Shown here: piece after piece, positions 41,959 through 50,741 of the stretch
How the letters are laid out: each line of letters begins with the position of its first letter
How positions within the stretch are numbered: position 1 is the stretch's first letter
DNA from: Prochlorococcus sp. AG-459-N19
GTDB taxonomy: Bacteria > Cyanobacteriota > Cyanobacteriia > PCC-6307 > Cyanobiaceae
Length of the DNA: 64,000 nt
Direction of reading: 5' to 3'
Assembly: GCA_003209375.1 (NCBI GenBank)
Contig: QCRF01000003.1
Coordinates: 33,811 to 97,810, forward strand
Program-made: the position numbers and the translations under genes
The notes under the pieces: model-generated
Told to the model about the DNA's origin: nothing
Databases searched by the model: none
Seen by the model: only the letters and a program-made list of their open reading frames with translations

Positions 41959-42016
41959 TACGGAGACAGGAAAGGTTGAACATTCCACACCTGTGTAGAC
42001 AGGGCCTGCCTCGTAC
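41959..42016. other. Foldable GC-richer element, possible ncRNA or leader
   Basis: An outer stem of about 10 bp (TACGGAGACAGG with CCTGCCTCGTA, one mismatch, one bulge) encloses an inner hairpin CCTGT-GTAG-ACAGG (41990-42003). Its base composition stands out from the AT-rich surroundings. I do not recognise a known RNA family; either strand could be transcribed. Confidence 0.4.
41976..41989 (+). repeat. Direct repeat TTGAACATTCCACA, copy 1
   Basis: Exact copy of the sequence at 42207-42220. Each copy is followed by GTAGACA after 5 and 11 bases respectively. This copy lies within the foldable element. Confidence 0.65.
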
Positions 42017-42206
42017 GGAAATAACATAATGTAAATTTTTTCTTAACACAACAGTATGTTTTGATGCACTAACTAATTTGCATAAGTATTGACATATCAA
42101 TAGTACCAAGGGTGATAAGTTTAACTTATGAATGATAGAAAAAACATTAATGGAGATTTTGTCGAAAATGCTTGACTTATAAGTACTTAATGAAGCATTC
42201 TTCGAA

Positions 42207-42220
42207 TTGAACATTCCACA
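42207..42220 (+). repeat. Direct repeat TTGAACATTCCACA, copy 2
   Basis: Second copy, ending 18 bases before the csoS1 ATG; the accompanying GTAGACA (42232-42238) abuts the ATG. It may be a protein-binding site or part of a duplicated leader element. Confidence 0.65.
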
Positions 42221-42238
42221 TTTAGTATTTAGTAGACA

Positions 42239-42550
42239 ATGGCTACAGAAACAATGGGTATCGCTCTCGGCATGATCGAGACACGCGGACTTGTACCTGC
42301 AATCGAAGCAGCAGACGCAATGACAAAGGCAGCAGAAGTTCGCCTTATTGGTCGTGAATTCGTTGGTGGCGGTTATGTCACAGTATTAGTTAGAGGCGAA
42401 ACAGGAGCAGTTAACGCAGCTGTAAGAGCTGGTGCTGACGCTTGTGAAAGAGTTGGTGACGGTTTAGTTGCAGCTCACATTATTGCTCGTCCTCATAGAG
42501 AAGTTGAACCTGCTCTAGGTAACGGTGAATTTCTTGGTCAAAAGGACTAA
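42239..42550 (+). CDS. csoS1: Carboxysome shell hexamer protein CsoS1
   Basis: Main shell building block, a single BMC domain forming hexamers. The start MATETMGIALGMIETRGLVP, the pore-lining FVGGGYVTVLVRGETGAV segment near residue 41 and the HIIARPHREVEPAL tail are diagnostic. Length 103. No strong Shine-Dalgarno is seen before the ATG. It heads the csoS1-cbbL-cbbS-csoS2-csoSCA-csoS4AB run. Prochlorococcus typically has one csoS1 copy here, in contrast to several in other alpha-carboxysome operons. Confidence 0.97.
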   Translation: MATETMGIALGMIETRGLVPAIEAADAMTKAAEVRLIGREFVGGGYVTVLVRGETGAVNAAVRAGADACERVGDGLVAAHIIARPHREVEPALGNGEFLGQKD

Positions 42551-42619
42551 TTAAGTAAAGCAAGATTTGTAAATTTTGCACAATAATTAATTTCCCTACA
42601 CAGACCTAAATTTATCCTT

Positions 42620-44035
42620 ATGAGTAAGAAGTATGACGCAGGGGTAAAGGAGTACAGAGATACCTACTGGACTCCAGAATATGTACCCCTAGACACCGAT
42701 TTACTAGCCTGTTTCAAATGTACAGGTCAGGAAGGTGTTCCAAGAGAAGAAGTTGCAGCAGCTGTTGCCGCTGAATCTTCAACAGGTACTTGGTCAACAG
42801 TTTGGTCCGAGTTACTTACAGACTTAGAATTTTATAAAGGACGTTGTTATCGAATCGAAGACGTTCCTGGAGATCCTGAAGCTTTCTATGCTTTTATTGC
42901 ATATCCTTTAGATCTTTTTGAAGAAGGCTCAATTACAAACGTATTAACATCTCTTGTAGGAAACGTTTTTGGATTTAAAGCTCTAAGACATCTACGTCTA
43001 GAAGATATTAGATTCCCAATTGCTTTCATTAAAACTTGCGGTGGTCCACCAAACGGAATCGTAGTTGAAAGAGATCGACTTAACAAATACGGAAGACCTC
43101 TACTTGGTTGTACCATCAAACCTAAATTAGGATTATCTGGTAAAAACTATGGTCGAGTTGTATATGAATGTCTTAGAGGGGGTCTTGATTTAACGAAGGA
43201 TGATGAGAATATTAATTCTCAACCATTCCAACGTTGGAGAGAAAGATTTGAGTTTGTTGCAGAAGCAGTTAAGCTTGCTCAGCGAGAAACTGGAGAAGTT
43301 AAAGGTCATTATCTAAATTGTACTGCTAACACTCCTGAAGAACTCTATGAAAGAGCTGAATTTGCAAAAGAGCTAGATATGCCAATCATCATGCATGATT
43401 ATATAACTGGTGGTTTTACTGCAAATACTGGATTAGCTAATTGGTGTCGTAAAAATGGCATGCTTCTGCATATTCACAGAGCTATGCATGCTGTTATTGA
43501 TAGACATCCAAAGCATGGTATTCACTTCAGAGTTCTTGCAAAATGTTTGAGACTTTCTGGAGGAGACCAACTACATACTGGAACCGTTGTTGGAAAACTA
43601 GAAGGTGATCGTCAAACAACTCTTGGTTATATTGACAACTTAAGAGAGTCATTTGTTCCTGAAGATAGATCAAGAGGTAACTTCTTTGATCAAGATTGGG
43701 GTTCAATGCCTGGAGTATTTGCAGTCGCATCAGGTGGTATCCATGTTTGGCATATGCCTGCACTTCTAGCGATCTTTGGGGATGATTCCTGTCTTCAGTT
43801 CGGTGGAGGAACACATGGTCACCCATGGGGTTCAGCTGCTGGAGCTGCAGCTAACAGAGTTGCATTAGAAGCTTGTGTTAAAGCTCGTAATGCTGGTCGC
43901 GAAATCGAAAAAGAGAGTAGAGACATTCTCATGGAAGCTGCTAAGCATAGTCCTGAATTAGCTATTGCTCTAGAAACTTGGAAGGAAATTAAGTTTGAGT
44001 TTGACACTGTCGACAAACTTGATGTTCAGGGTTAA
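42620..44035 (+). CDS. cbbL: Rubisco large subunit, form IA
   Basis: CO2-fixing subunit of ribulose bisphosphate carboxylase. Active-site motifs: [17 protein letters not shown] near residue 160, the carbamylated lysine in [14 protein letters not shown] near residue 195, and loop 6 [11 protein letters not shown] near residue 325. Sequence and operon context match the proteobacterial-type form IA of alpha-cyanobacteria. Length 471. Sixty-nine bases after csoS1 and followed by cbbS, with two hairpins between them. Confidence 0.99.
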   Translation: MSKKYDAGVKEYRDTYWTPEYVPLDTDLLACFKCTGQEGVPREEVAAAVAAESSTGTWSTVWSELLTDLEFYKGRCYRIEDVPGDPEAFYAFIAYPLDLFEEGSITNVLTSLVGNVFGFKALRHLRLEDIRFPIAFIKTCGGPPNGIVVERDRLNKYGRPLLGCTIKPKLGLSGKNYGRVVYECLRGGLDLTKDDENINSQPFQRWRERFEFVAEAVKLAQRETGEVKGHYLNCTANTPEELYERAEFAKELDMPIIMHDYITGGFTANTGLANWCRKNGMLLHIHRAMHAVIDRHPKHGIHFRVLAKCLRLSGGDQLHTGTVVGKLEGDRQTTLGYIDNLRESFVPEDRSRGNFFDQDWGSMPGVFAVASGGIHVWHMPALLAIFGDDSCLQFGGGTHGHPWGSAAGAAANRVALEACVKARNAGREIEKESRDILMEAAKHSPELAIALETWKEIKFEFDTVDKLDVQG

Positions 44036-44051
44036 CTCAAGTTTCGAAATC

Positions 44052-44070
44052 GAGGAGATTTATTCTCCTC
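44052..44070 (+). other. Hairpin between cbbL and cbbS
   Basis: A perfect 7-bp stem (GAGGAGA / TCTCCTC) with a TTTAT loop follows the cbbL stop by 16 bases. No U-run comes after, so it is more likely an mRNA stabilising or processing element than a terminator. Confidence 0.5.
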
Positions 44071-44084
44071 AGACTTATTAAAAT

Positions 44085-44098
44085 CTCGTTTTTACGAG
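44085..44098 (+). other. Second small hairpin between cbbL and cbbS
   Basis: A 5-bp stem (CTCGT / ACGAG) with a TTTT loop lies 26 bases before the cbbS ATG. Weak on its own, notable beside the first hairpin. Confidence 0.35.
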
Positions 44099-44124
44099 TA
44101 CTTTCATTCACATTTTGATTAATT

Positions 44125-44466
44125 ATGCCTTTCCAGAGCACAGTAAGCGACTATCAAACAGTTGCAACCCTGGAAACATTCGGTTTTTTACCACCGATGA
44201 CCCAGGAAGAAATATATGACCAAATTGCGTACATAATTGCTCAAGGTTGGAGTCCAGTTATTGAGCATGTTCATCCAAGTGGATGTATGCAAACTTATTG
44301 GTCTTATTGGAAACTCCCATTCTTTGGGGAAAAAGATCTTAACTTGATCGTGAGCGAATTAGAGGCATGCCATAGAGCATACCCTGATCATCATGTAAGA
44401 ATTATCGGATACGATGCTTACACTCAAAGTCAAGGAACAGCTTTTGTAGTTTTCCAAGGACGTTAA
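44125..44466 (+). CDS. cbbS: Rubisco small subunit
   Basis: Small subunit that completes the L8S8 enzyme and is packed inside the carboxysome. The VATLETFGFLPPMTQEEIY opening, the YWSYWKLPFFGE stretch near residue 65 and the VRIIGYDAYTQSQGTAFVVF end are standard. Length 113. It follows cbbL by 89 bases; a strong terminator follows before csoS2. Confidence 0.98.
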   Translation: MPFQSTVSDYQTVATLETFGFLPPMTQEEIYDQIAYIIAQGWSPVIEHVHPSGCMQTYWSYWKLPFFGEKDLNLIVSELEACHRAYPDHHVRIIGYDAYTQSQGTAFVVFQGR

Positions 44467-44488
44467 AGCTACTTTTCGTAGTTAATAT

Positions 44489-44522
44489 CTTTCTCCAAAA
44501 AAAAACTTTGGAGAAAGTTTTT
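44489..44522 (+). terminator. Intrinsic terminator between cbbS and csoS2
   Basis: A perfect 11-bp stem (CTTTCTCCAAA / TTTGGAGAAAG) with a 7-base A-rich loop is followed immediately by TTTTT. This is a textbook rho-independent terminator, located 22 bases after the cbbS stop and 35 before the csoS2 ATG. It could reduce transcription of the scaffold and shell genes relative to Rubisco. Confidence 0.8.
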
Positions 44523-44557
44523 CAAAAGTCTTTTTAAAGAATTTAAACTTGAAGATC

Positions 44558-46852
44558 ATGTCAAAAAAAACCAGTAGAGAGATTGCACTTGAAAGAAGAA
44601 AGTCTATGAGTGATAGCGGTAAAAAAGCTGCTGTTTATTCTTCAACTACCAAAGATAGAGTTCGATCTTCTCAAGATATACAGATTTCTGGGACTCAGTC
44701 TTCTCCTAATAATCATAATATTTCTAAACCAGCTACAAAACATATTCCAAAAACTCAGGTAAACATAAATTCTTCAACAACTTTATCTAGTAAAGAGTTA
44801 GTAATACAGAGAAGAAAAGCAATGTCTACCCATGGGAAATCAGCTATAACTTCATCCGATAGAACCCGTACTGATGTTAAAAAAGAAAGTCCTGTAAACA
44901 CAGTTAAATCAACTATAAGTAAAAATCAAGAAATTCAGGATTCAACTAGTACAGAATCTAAGTCCTTAAAACCCAACGTTAAGAGAAGAATTAATCAGAA
45001 GAGAAAGCCTATTACTAATACAAGTAGAGATATTGTTTTGGCGAGAAGAGAAGCTCAATCTAAACATGGTAAATCAGCAACTAAACAAAATACTAGTGCC
45101 GCTTCATTAGCTAGAAGGGGAGACCCAGATTTAAGTAGTAGAGAAATTTCTCAGAGAGTGAGAGAGCTAAGAAGTAAAACTGGTGCCACAGGCAAAAAAG
45201 GTAATGGTAAATGTAGACCATGTGGTCCAAACAAAAATGGTGCCAAACAAAATATTGCAGATGCTAGCTGGAAAGTTGGTAAAAGTGAAACTGATTCAGG
45301 TCAAATAGTAACTGGAACTCAAGCCAATAGATCTCTAAAAACTACAGGTAATGAAGCAAGTACATGCAGAACTGTAACTGGTACCCAATATATGGGAGCA
45401 GAAGTTACTGATCAATTTTGTCAAGAAAGACCAAGTTATAAACAACCACTTAGATCTACTGTTACCTCTACAACATCAGGTAATAAAGTAACTGGAAATG
45501 AAGTTGGTAGATCTGATAGGGTCACGGGCGATGAACCAGGGACTTGTAAAAACCTTACAGGCACTGAATATGTATCTTCTAATCAATCGCAGAAATATTG
45601 TGGTGATGTCCCAAAAAATCCTTCAAAGGTTAAACACAGCACTACAATCGATGGATTAAAAGTATCTGGATCACTTCCTGGTAGATCAACCCAAGTTACT
45701 GGAGATGAATCAGGTTCTGGACATCAATTAACTGGAGATCAATATCTTGGCTCTGAGCCAAATCCAAAAGGTAAAGCATTTGAAAAAGTAGGCAGTTACA
45801 ACACTCTTAATGGGAATAATGTAACTGGTACAGGGGTTGGAAGATCAGACCATATGACAGGTAATGAACATGGGAGTTGTAAGAATGTAACTGGCGACGA
45901 GTACATAGGATCTCAACAATATGAGAAGTTTTGCGGTTCAAAACCAAAACCAGAAGCTAGAAAAGTAGGTTTAAGCCTTTCTTCAAAGTCAAATTTAATA
46001 AGCGGAACTATGACAGGAAGATCAGAAATAGTAACTGGAGATGAACCAGGTTCATGCAAAGTGTTAACAGGAACACCATATGCAGGCTTAGATCAGATTA
46101 ATGAAAATTGTAGTACTGAGATTTCAGAAGATATGAAATCCCGAGCAACAGTTAATTCTGGAAATAATTCAAATGCCAGACTTACAGGACAGCAACCAGG
46201 AATTGGCGGAGTAATGACAGGTGCTAAGAAAGGTGCTTGTAAAAATCTAACAGGGACTCCCTATGTTGGTGGAGATCAGCTCTCACAAGCTTGTGATAAT
46301 CCTGCACATGATGTGGCTTATGCGAATCCGGAAAAGTCGGCAGGTAACTCTTGGAAGGAATTCTCTGTTAAATCACCATCAAGAGATAAATATTCTGAAA
46401 AAAATACTCAAGGTGTTACGGGTAATGAATATGAAAATGGTTCAAAGGTAACAGGACCTTTTGATATGGCAGTTGATAAAGTCACTGGTACTGAAAAATT
46501 TAGATTTGAACCGAATAAAAATATTACTTATAAACAAAAAATGGAAATGGAAGAGGTAGACCGTGCTGTAAAGACACCAGAAAAAAGAGTCGCATCAAGG
46601 ATTACTGGAGAAGGACAATCAGTAGGAAACGTAACAGGTGATGATTGGGATCGCGGTGATAAGGTAACAGGCACAGAGGGAGCTTCTTCTAGAAAGCGAA
46701 ATCCATCAAGAGCAGGATTCATGAGCGCAATGCCCCCTATGGAAGTTAAAAGGAATGAGGAAACAGAAAAACCAGATTTCTTGATAACTGGATCTAGTGG
46801 AAATACTCGTGAAGGACAACTTGTTACCTTTTCAGGTGGTGCAAGAGGTTAA
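44558..46852 (+). CDS. csoS2: Carboxysome assembly scaffold CsoS2
   Basis: Intrinsically disordered scaffold linking Rubisco to the shell. Four N-terminal repeats (SREIALERRKSMSDSGKKAA-like) start near residues 5, 77, 154 and 191; they bind Rubisco. Six middle repeats with VTG motifs cover about 236-587. Repeats 1, 2, 4, 5 and 6 have two cysteines each, but repeat 3 has none. The C-terminal region ends LVTFSGGARG, a conserved shell-anchoring peptide. The ATG at 44558 is preferred over a TTG nine bases earlier. Length 764; no frameshift site is needed. Confidence 0.96.
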   Translation: MSKKTSREIALERRKSMSDSGKKAAVYSSTTKDRVRSSQDIQISGTQSSPNNHNISKPATKHIPKTQVNINSSTTLSSKELVIQRRKAMSTHGKSAITSSDRTRTDVKKESPVNTVKSTISKNQEIQDSTSTESKSLKPNVKRRINQKRKPITNTSRDIVLARREAQSKHGKSATKQNTSAASLARRGDPDLSSREISQRVRELRSKTGATGKKGNGKCRPCGPNKNGAKQNIADASWKVGKSETDSGQIVTGTQANRSLKTTGNEASTCRTVTGTQYMGAEVTDQFCQERPSYKQPLRSTVTSTTSGNKVTGNEVGRSDRVTGDEPGTCKNLTGTEYVSSNQSQKYCGDVPKNPSKVKHSTTIDGLKVSGSLPGRSTQVTGDESGSGHQLTGDQYLGSEPNPKGKAFEKVGSYNTLNGNNVTGTGVGRSDHMTGNEHGSCKNVTGDEYIGSQQYEKFCGSKPKPEARKVGLSLSSKSNLISGTMTGRSEIVTGDEPGSCKVLTGTPYAGLDQINENCSTEISEDMKSRATVNSGNNSNARLTGQQPGIGGVMTGAKKGACKNLTGTPYVGGDQLSQACDNPAHDVAYANPEKSAGNSWKEFSVKSPSRDKYSEKNTQGVTGNEYENGSKVTGPFDMAVDKVTGTEKFRFEPNKNITYKQKMEMEEVDRAVKTPEKRVASRITGEGQSVGNVTGDDWDRGDKVTGTEGASSRKRNPSRAGFMSAMPPMEVKRNEETEKPDFLITGSSGNTREGQLVTFSGGARG

Positions 46853-46859
46853 GTAAATA

Positions 46860-48389
46860 ATGCCTTTAAGAGGACTGGCTAAAGCCAAGAATTTCACATT
46901 GGGGCCAACCGCTCCAATGAAAACCTTTACTGAAAATATACATATACAAACTAAAGAATCAAATAATTTCCGAAATTCTGGAAATTCTCATAAATTAACC
47001 AATAATATTCAAAATGAAAATCTATTTAGGTATGAAAGCAAAATAAAAAGTGATTTTGACGAAATTGTTCCAACTCTCAAGGAAATTGCTCGAATCCAAC
47101 ATCACGAAGATTTTATAAATAAGGCTCAGAAAATATCAAGAAAAAATTTGGGAATAGATTTACCTCTCCATGTATTAGATAAATCTTGGGTTAAACCTCT
47201 TGATATGAGAGCTTTATATGCATGGTGTGCTTTCAAACAGCATGAGAAACTTAGCGACAATTTTTTTAACAATGATCCACTTGAAGGTGCTGCTGGAAGT
47301 AGGGATGCGGAAGATTTTGAAAAATTTCTCTTAGATTGTGGAATACATTTACTTGATATAACTCCTTGTTCAGATGGAAGGTTAGCTCATTCAGTTGCTT
47401 ATGTAATGAGAATACCTTTTAGTTCAGTAAGGAGAAGATCCCATGCTGGAGCACTGTTTGATATTGAAAATACCGTTAATCGATGGGTAAAAACTGAACA
47501 TAAAAGATATAGAGAGAATGTTCCTAATGAAGCTCATAAAGATACCAGGTACTTAAAAGTTGTAACTTATCATTTTAGTTCAGTAGATCCTTTACATCAG
47601 GGATGCGCAGCTCATGGCAGTAATGACGAGTTAGCTGCAGCAGAAGGTAGAAATAAATTATATGCTTTCAAAGAGGCTGTAGAGAATAGCTTTTGCTGCG
47701 GAGCTTCTGTGGATTTGATGTTAATTGGACTTGATACAGACACTGATTCATTAAAAATACATTTATCAACTAGCGATGGCGGTATAGATTTAGAAGAAAC
47801 TATTTCTACATTGGAAATTTATAATTCAACAATAAATTTTTCGAAAGAGGATGCCGAAAGAGAAATTTGCCAGACAATTTCTAAGCAATCTTCAAAAGAT
47901 AAACTCAGTGGACTGGAAAAATTTACATATAAATTAATTGTCAATAATATTTCTCAAATTGATTATGTTAAGAGTTTTCATAATGGTTCATATGTAGATA
48001 TTGGACATGCAGAGAGGTTTATTGGAGTAGGTATAGGTTTCAAAGAAGTACATCTCAGAAATTTAACTTATTTTGCTCATTTAGATACAGTCGAAGAAGG
48101 AGCTCCGGATTTAGATGTTGGAGTAAAGATTTTTACTGGATTAAATGTTTCTCAAGATCTACCTATTCCGGTAGTAATAAGATTTGATTACTCTGGAAAA
48201 GTACCCGGCGCAAAAGAGAGGGCAATAAATGATTGTGAAAGAGTTAATAATGCGATATCAATTAGATATAAAAACTTAGTTGATCAAGGTTTGTTACATA
48301 CTTGCTCTACCATTAGAGATAGGGACAAAATTCATTCCGCCCAAATTATTGGAATGTCTTTAGATAAAAAAACAGAGGAGGCTCACTAA
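46860..48389 (+). CDS. csoSCA: Carboxysomal carbonic anhydrase CsoSCA
   Basis: Beta-like carbonic anhydrase (also csoS3) that converts bicarbonate to CO2 inside the shell. Zinc ligands are visible: C170 in PCSDGR, H238 in TYHFSS and C249 in QGCAAH, with D172 and R174 as the catalytic pair. The N-terminal 55 residues are variable and likely contact Rubisco. Length 509 is standard. Seven bases after csoS2 and two before csoS4A. Confidence 0.97.
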   Translation: MPLRGLAKAKNFTLGPTAPMKTFTENIHIQTKESNNFRNSGNSHKLTNNIQNENLFRYESKIKSDFDEIVPTLKEIARIQHHEDFINKAQKISRKNLGIDLPLHVLDKSWVKPLDMRALYAWCAFKQHEKLSDNFFNNDPLEGAAGSRDAEDFEKFLLDCGIHLLDITPCSDGRLAHSVAYVMRIPFSSVRRRSHAGALFDIENTVNRWVKTEHKRYRENVPNEAHKDTRYLKVVTYHFSSVDPLHQGCAAHGSNDELAAAEGRNKLYAFKEAVENSFCCGASVDLMLIGLDTDTDSLKIHLSTSDGGIDLEETISTLEIYNSTINFSKEDAEREICQTISKQSSKDKLSGLEKFTYKLIVNNISQIDYVKSFHNGSYVDIGHAERFIGVGIGFKEVHLRNLTYFAHLDTVEEGAPDLDVGVKIFTGLNVSQDLPIPVVIRFDYSGKVPGAKERAINDCERVNNAISIRYKNLVDQGLLHTCSTIRDRDKIHSAQIIGMSLDKKTEEAH

Positions 48390-48391
48390 TT

Positions 48392-48643
48392 ATGTTAATT
48401 TGCAAGGTTGTAAAACCACTTGTTTCTACCAATAGGATTCCAGGTTTTGAACATAAACATCTGCAGGTTGTATTAGATGGTTCTTCTAATAAAGTTGCAG
48501 TTGATGCTGTTGGCTGTAAGCCAGGAGATTGGGTTATTTGTGTTGGAAGTTCTGCTGCTAGAGAAGCTGCGGGAAGTAAATCTTATCCAAGCGATTTAAC
48601 GATTGTTGGAATTATTGATCATTGGGATCCTGACAAGTCATAA
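48392..48643 (+). CDS. csoS4A: Carboxysome vertex pentamer CsoS4A
   Basis: Bacterial microcompartment vertex (BMV) protein capping the icosahedral corners. The pattern MLICKVVKPLVSTNRIPGFE, VAVDAVGCKPGDWVICVGSSAAR and the VGIIDHWD end are diagnostic. Length 83. A GGAGG ribosome-binding site lies just before it, inside the end of csoSCA. Confidence 0.96.
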   Translation: MLICKVVKPLVSTNRIPGFEHKHLQVVLDGSSNKVAVDAVGCKPGDWVICVGSSAAREAAGSKSYPSDLTIVGIIDHWDPDKS

Positions 48644-48660
48644 AAAGGAGGATATAAATT

Positions 48661-48909
48661 GTGGAAATTATGAAGGTATTAGGAAGGATGGTATGCACTC
48701 AAAGAGTCGCTGGCTTAGGTCATATGAATTTACGAATTTTAGAGAATAATAAAGGAAAGAAATTAGTTGCTGTTGATCCTGTTGGAGCTAGAGAAGGTAA
48801 CTGGGTTTTTACTGCTAGTGGCTCTGCCGCTAGATTTGCATGCCCTAATCCAGAAGTTCAAACCGATTTAACAATTGGCGGGATTATTGATTATTGGGAG
48901 AGTGACTAA
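48661..48909 (+). CDS. csoS4B: Carboxysome vertex pentamer CsoS4B
   Basis: Second vertex protein, with VAVDPVGAREGNWVFTASGSAAR and the GGIIDYWE ending. Length 82. It starts with GTG preceded by a strong AGGAGG seven bases upstream, which decides the start. Follows csoS4A by 17 bases. Confidence 0.96.
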   Translation: MEIMKVLGRMVCTQRVAGLGHMNLRILENNKGKKLVAVDPVGAREGNWVFTASGSAARFACPNPEVQTDLTIGGIIDYWESD

Positions 48910-48952
48910 AAAATTTTATCTTCAAAAATTTATTGAGAAACTTTGTTGAGGG

Positions 48953-48958
48953 TATAGT
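48953..48958 (+). promoter_or_regulatory. Possible -10 box before the acRAF-like gene
   Basis: TATAGT 26 bases before the acRAF ATG, in the gap after csoS4B. A good -35 was not found. It suggests a separate promoter for the assembly factor. Confidence 0.3.
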
Positions 48959-48984
48959 GTAATTAGTCTTGAATAAACAATGTA

Positions 48985-49224
48985 ATGTGGAAAGAAAGAG
49001 AATCACCTTTGAGGATTGAAAAAAGATTTGAGTTTGGTCAATACTCAAAAATTAGTAAATTCATAGGGGAAATTGAGAAATTATGTAAAGAAAGGGATAT
49101 CTATCCAAATATCAGCTTCGGTAAGAATTTTGTAAGTCTTTCAATATTTTTAGAAAATGCAGAAATATCAGACAAAGAAAAAAGCTTCTCAATGGATATT
49201 GATAAGTTTTATTTAGAAGATTAG
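48985..49224 (+). CDS. acRAF: Alpha-carboxysome Rubisco assembly factor (PCD-like)
   Basis: Small protein related to pterin-4a-carbinolamine dehydratase; in alpha-carboxysome operons this family acts as a Rubisco assembly chaperone. RIEKRFEFGQYSKISKFIGE and a YPNISFGKNFVSLSIF strand give the fold, but the catalytic His-His of true dehydratases is not visible. Length 79. It follows csoS4B by 75 bases, the usual last gene of the cluster. Confidence 0.8.
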   Translation: MWKERESPLRIEKRFEFGQYSKISKFIGEIEKLCKERDIYPNISFGKNFVSLSIFLENAEISDKEKSFSMDIDKFYLED

Positions 49225-49230
49225 TCTTTT

Positions 49231-49458
49231 TTAATAATTATTTGGCTTTGAAATATCTCTTTTGATTAAAGCCATTAAATATGTTGGTGCTTTATATCTA
49301 CCAGGTAGGCATCTATTTAATGTTTCAAGATGACCCCAACATACTGTCTTTTCTATATCTTTAACTGAGTTTCCTTTTAAAATTAATAGTCTAAGAGCTT
49401 TACAGAATAAAGGATAACCTGCTTCTAGTTCATCTATATTAAGCTTTGCTGCTGACAT
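49231..49458 (-). CDS. Small hypothetical protein, possibly DUF3136
   Basis: 75 residues, soluble. It has YPLFCKALRLLILKG and a VCWGHLETLNRCLPGRYK segment that I associate with DUF3136 proteins of marine picocyanobacteria, from memory. It converges on the acRAF gene. No function is known. Confidence 0.55.
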   Translation of the reverse strand: MSAAKLNIDELEAGYPLFCKALRLLILKGNSVKDIEKTVCWGHLETLNRCLPGRYKAPTYLMALIKRDISKPNNY

Positions 49459-49543
49459 AGATCAAAGTTGAATTATCAACTAATAATCTAAACAACTATG
49501 GTGCACAATTGGTTCAAATTTCAAATTTCTCAATAATTAGAAA

Positions 49544-49936
49544 TTAATCTAGAAATGCGACGCAATCTATTTCAACTAAAACCCCTTTTGGTAGAGATGA
49601 AACTTCGACACAGGCCCTTGCTGGAGGATTTTCAACATTAAAAAAATCACTATATATTTTGTTGACAATTTGAAAATTACTTAAGTCCGTTAAGTAAATA
49701 GTTGTTTTTATTACATCCTCTATTTTGGCTCCACCAGCCTTAAGAACTTCTGCGAGATTTTTTAAAACTTGAATAGTTTCCTTCTCTATATCACCTAAAC
49801 ATGTTATTTCATTTAAAGCTGGGTCTATAGCAATTTGACCAGAACAATAGATAAAATCCCCAGCTTTTATTGCTTGATTATAAGGTCCTACTGGATCTGG
49901 AGCATTTGATGTTTTAATTACTTGTTTGGGGGACAT
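49544..49936 (-). CDS. ridA: RidA/YjgF-family enamine deaminase
   Basis: Hydrolyses reactive enamine/imine intermediates such as 2-aminoacrylate. The start of the family, APDPVGPYNQAIKAGDFIYCSGQ, lies at residues 12-34, and NPPARACVEVSSLPKG near residue 103 contains the catalytic-site Arg. Length 130 is standard. Transcribed on the reverse strand, 24 bases after gloB. Confidence 0.93.
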   Translation of the reverse strand: MSPKQVIKTSNAPDPVGPYNQAIKAGDFIYCSGQIAIDPALNEITCLGDIEKETIQVLKNLAEVLKAGGAKIEDVIKTTIYLTDLSNFQIVNKIYSDFFNVENPPARACVEVSSLPKGVLVEIDCVAFLD

Positions 49937-49960
49937 TTGTTTAAGAAGATACCTATCTAT

Positions 49961-50701
49961 TTAAACCCATAAATCTTTATTTGCTCTTAAAAAAGTAAAC
50001 TCTTCTAAATTTTTTGCTCTTAAGAAAAGGTTTATTTTCATCTCTTCGTCAAGTAAAAATGGAATTGTCAATTCATTAAGAGAAAGTTTTTTTTCAACTT
50101 CCGAAAGTTTATTTTTTATATCTTGATCTTTTGGCTTGAGATTCAATGCCCACAATATGTTTCCCTTTGTATATTCATGCGCACAATATATGAGAGTATT
50201 TTTTGGTAAAGATTTGATTCTTTCTAGTGAAGAATACATTTGTTGATAAGTTCCTTCAAAAATTCTTCCACAGCCTCCAGAAAATAATGTGTCACCAATA
50301 AAAAGAACAGGATTTTCTCCATTCAAAAAGAAAGCAATATGTGAGCTTGTATGTCCTAATACTTCAATTATTTTTACATCTTCACCTAAAATACTCAAAG
50401 TTTCTCCATCCTCTACAGATACATTTTGAAAAGGTATTCGCTTTTTCTCTTTGGAAGAAGCAATCACTTTTACATTTGGCCATCTTTTAATAAGAGACTT
50501 CGTCCCTCCAATATGGTCTGAATGATGATGAGTTTGCAAAATAGCTTCTAATTGAAAATTGTTTTCATTTATATATCTAATAACTGGTTCGTGAACAGAT
50601 GGATCTACAACCACAACGGATTTATCTTTTACCAACAACCAAATGATGTTATCACTTAAAACTCTAAGTCCGATTATATTTCGAGCTTTATTAAATTCCA
50701 T
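49961..50701 (-). CDS. gloB: Hydroxyacylglutathione hydrolase (glyoxalase II)
   Basis: Metallo-beta-lactamase fold enzyme of methylglyoxal detoxification. The dimetal motif [14 protein letters not shown] is near residue 56 and [10 protein letters not shown] near 116; [13 protein letters not shown] follows. The start is the ATG at 50701: a longer open frame continues upstream to 50881 but overlaps hisG and has no family residues. Length 246. Divergent from hisG. Confidence 0.92.
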   Translation of the reverse strand: MEFNKARNIIGLRVLSDNIIWLLVKDKSVVVVDPSVHEPVIRYINENNFQLEAILQTHHHSDHIGGTKSLIKRWPNVKVIASSKEKKRIPFQNVSVEDGETLSILGEDVKIIEVLGHTSSHIAFFLNGENPVLFIGDTLFSGGCGRIFEGTYQQMYSSLERIKSLPKNTLIYCAHEYTKGNILWALNLKPKDQDIKNKLSEVEKKLSLNELTIPFLLDEEMKINLFLRAKNLEEFTFLRANKDLWV

Positions 50702-50741
50702 TGTTAACTTAGAATGAAGAATCCTGGGAAGAAATTGATCT

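Larger units (their letters stand above)
41912..42238. other. Intergenic region upstream of the carboxysome operon
   Basis: 327 bases between the divergent starts of rdgB and csoS1. It contains a GC-richer foldable element at 41959-42016, a 14-base direct repeat (41976-41989 and 42207-42220), and a TTGACA at 42089-42094 that could be a -35 box, with a weak TGATAA 18 bases on. An ORF on the reverse strand here shows no protein-like features and is not called. Confidence 0.55.

Noticed and set aside
41948..42214. 88-codon reverse-strand open frame upstream of csoS1
   Set aside because: No recognisable domain and it lies over the foldable element and direct repeats. It would also cross the likely operon promoter zone.
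44558..46852. CsoS2 repeats as CRISPR or tandem DNA repeat
   Set aside because: They are in-frame protein repeats with diverged codons, not DNA repeats with unique spacers.
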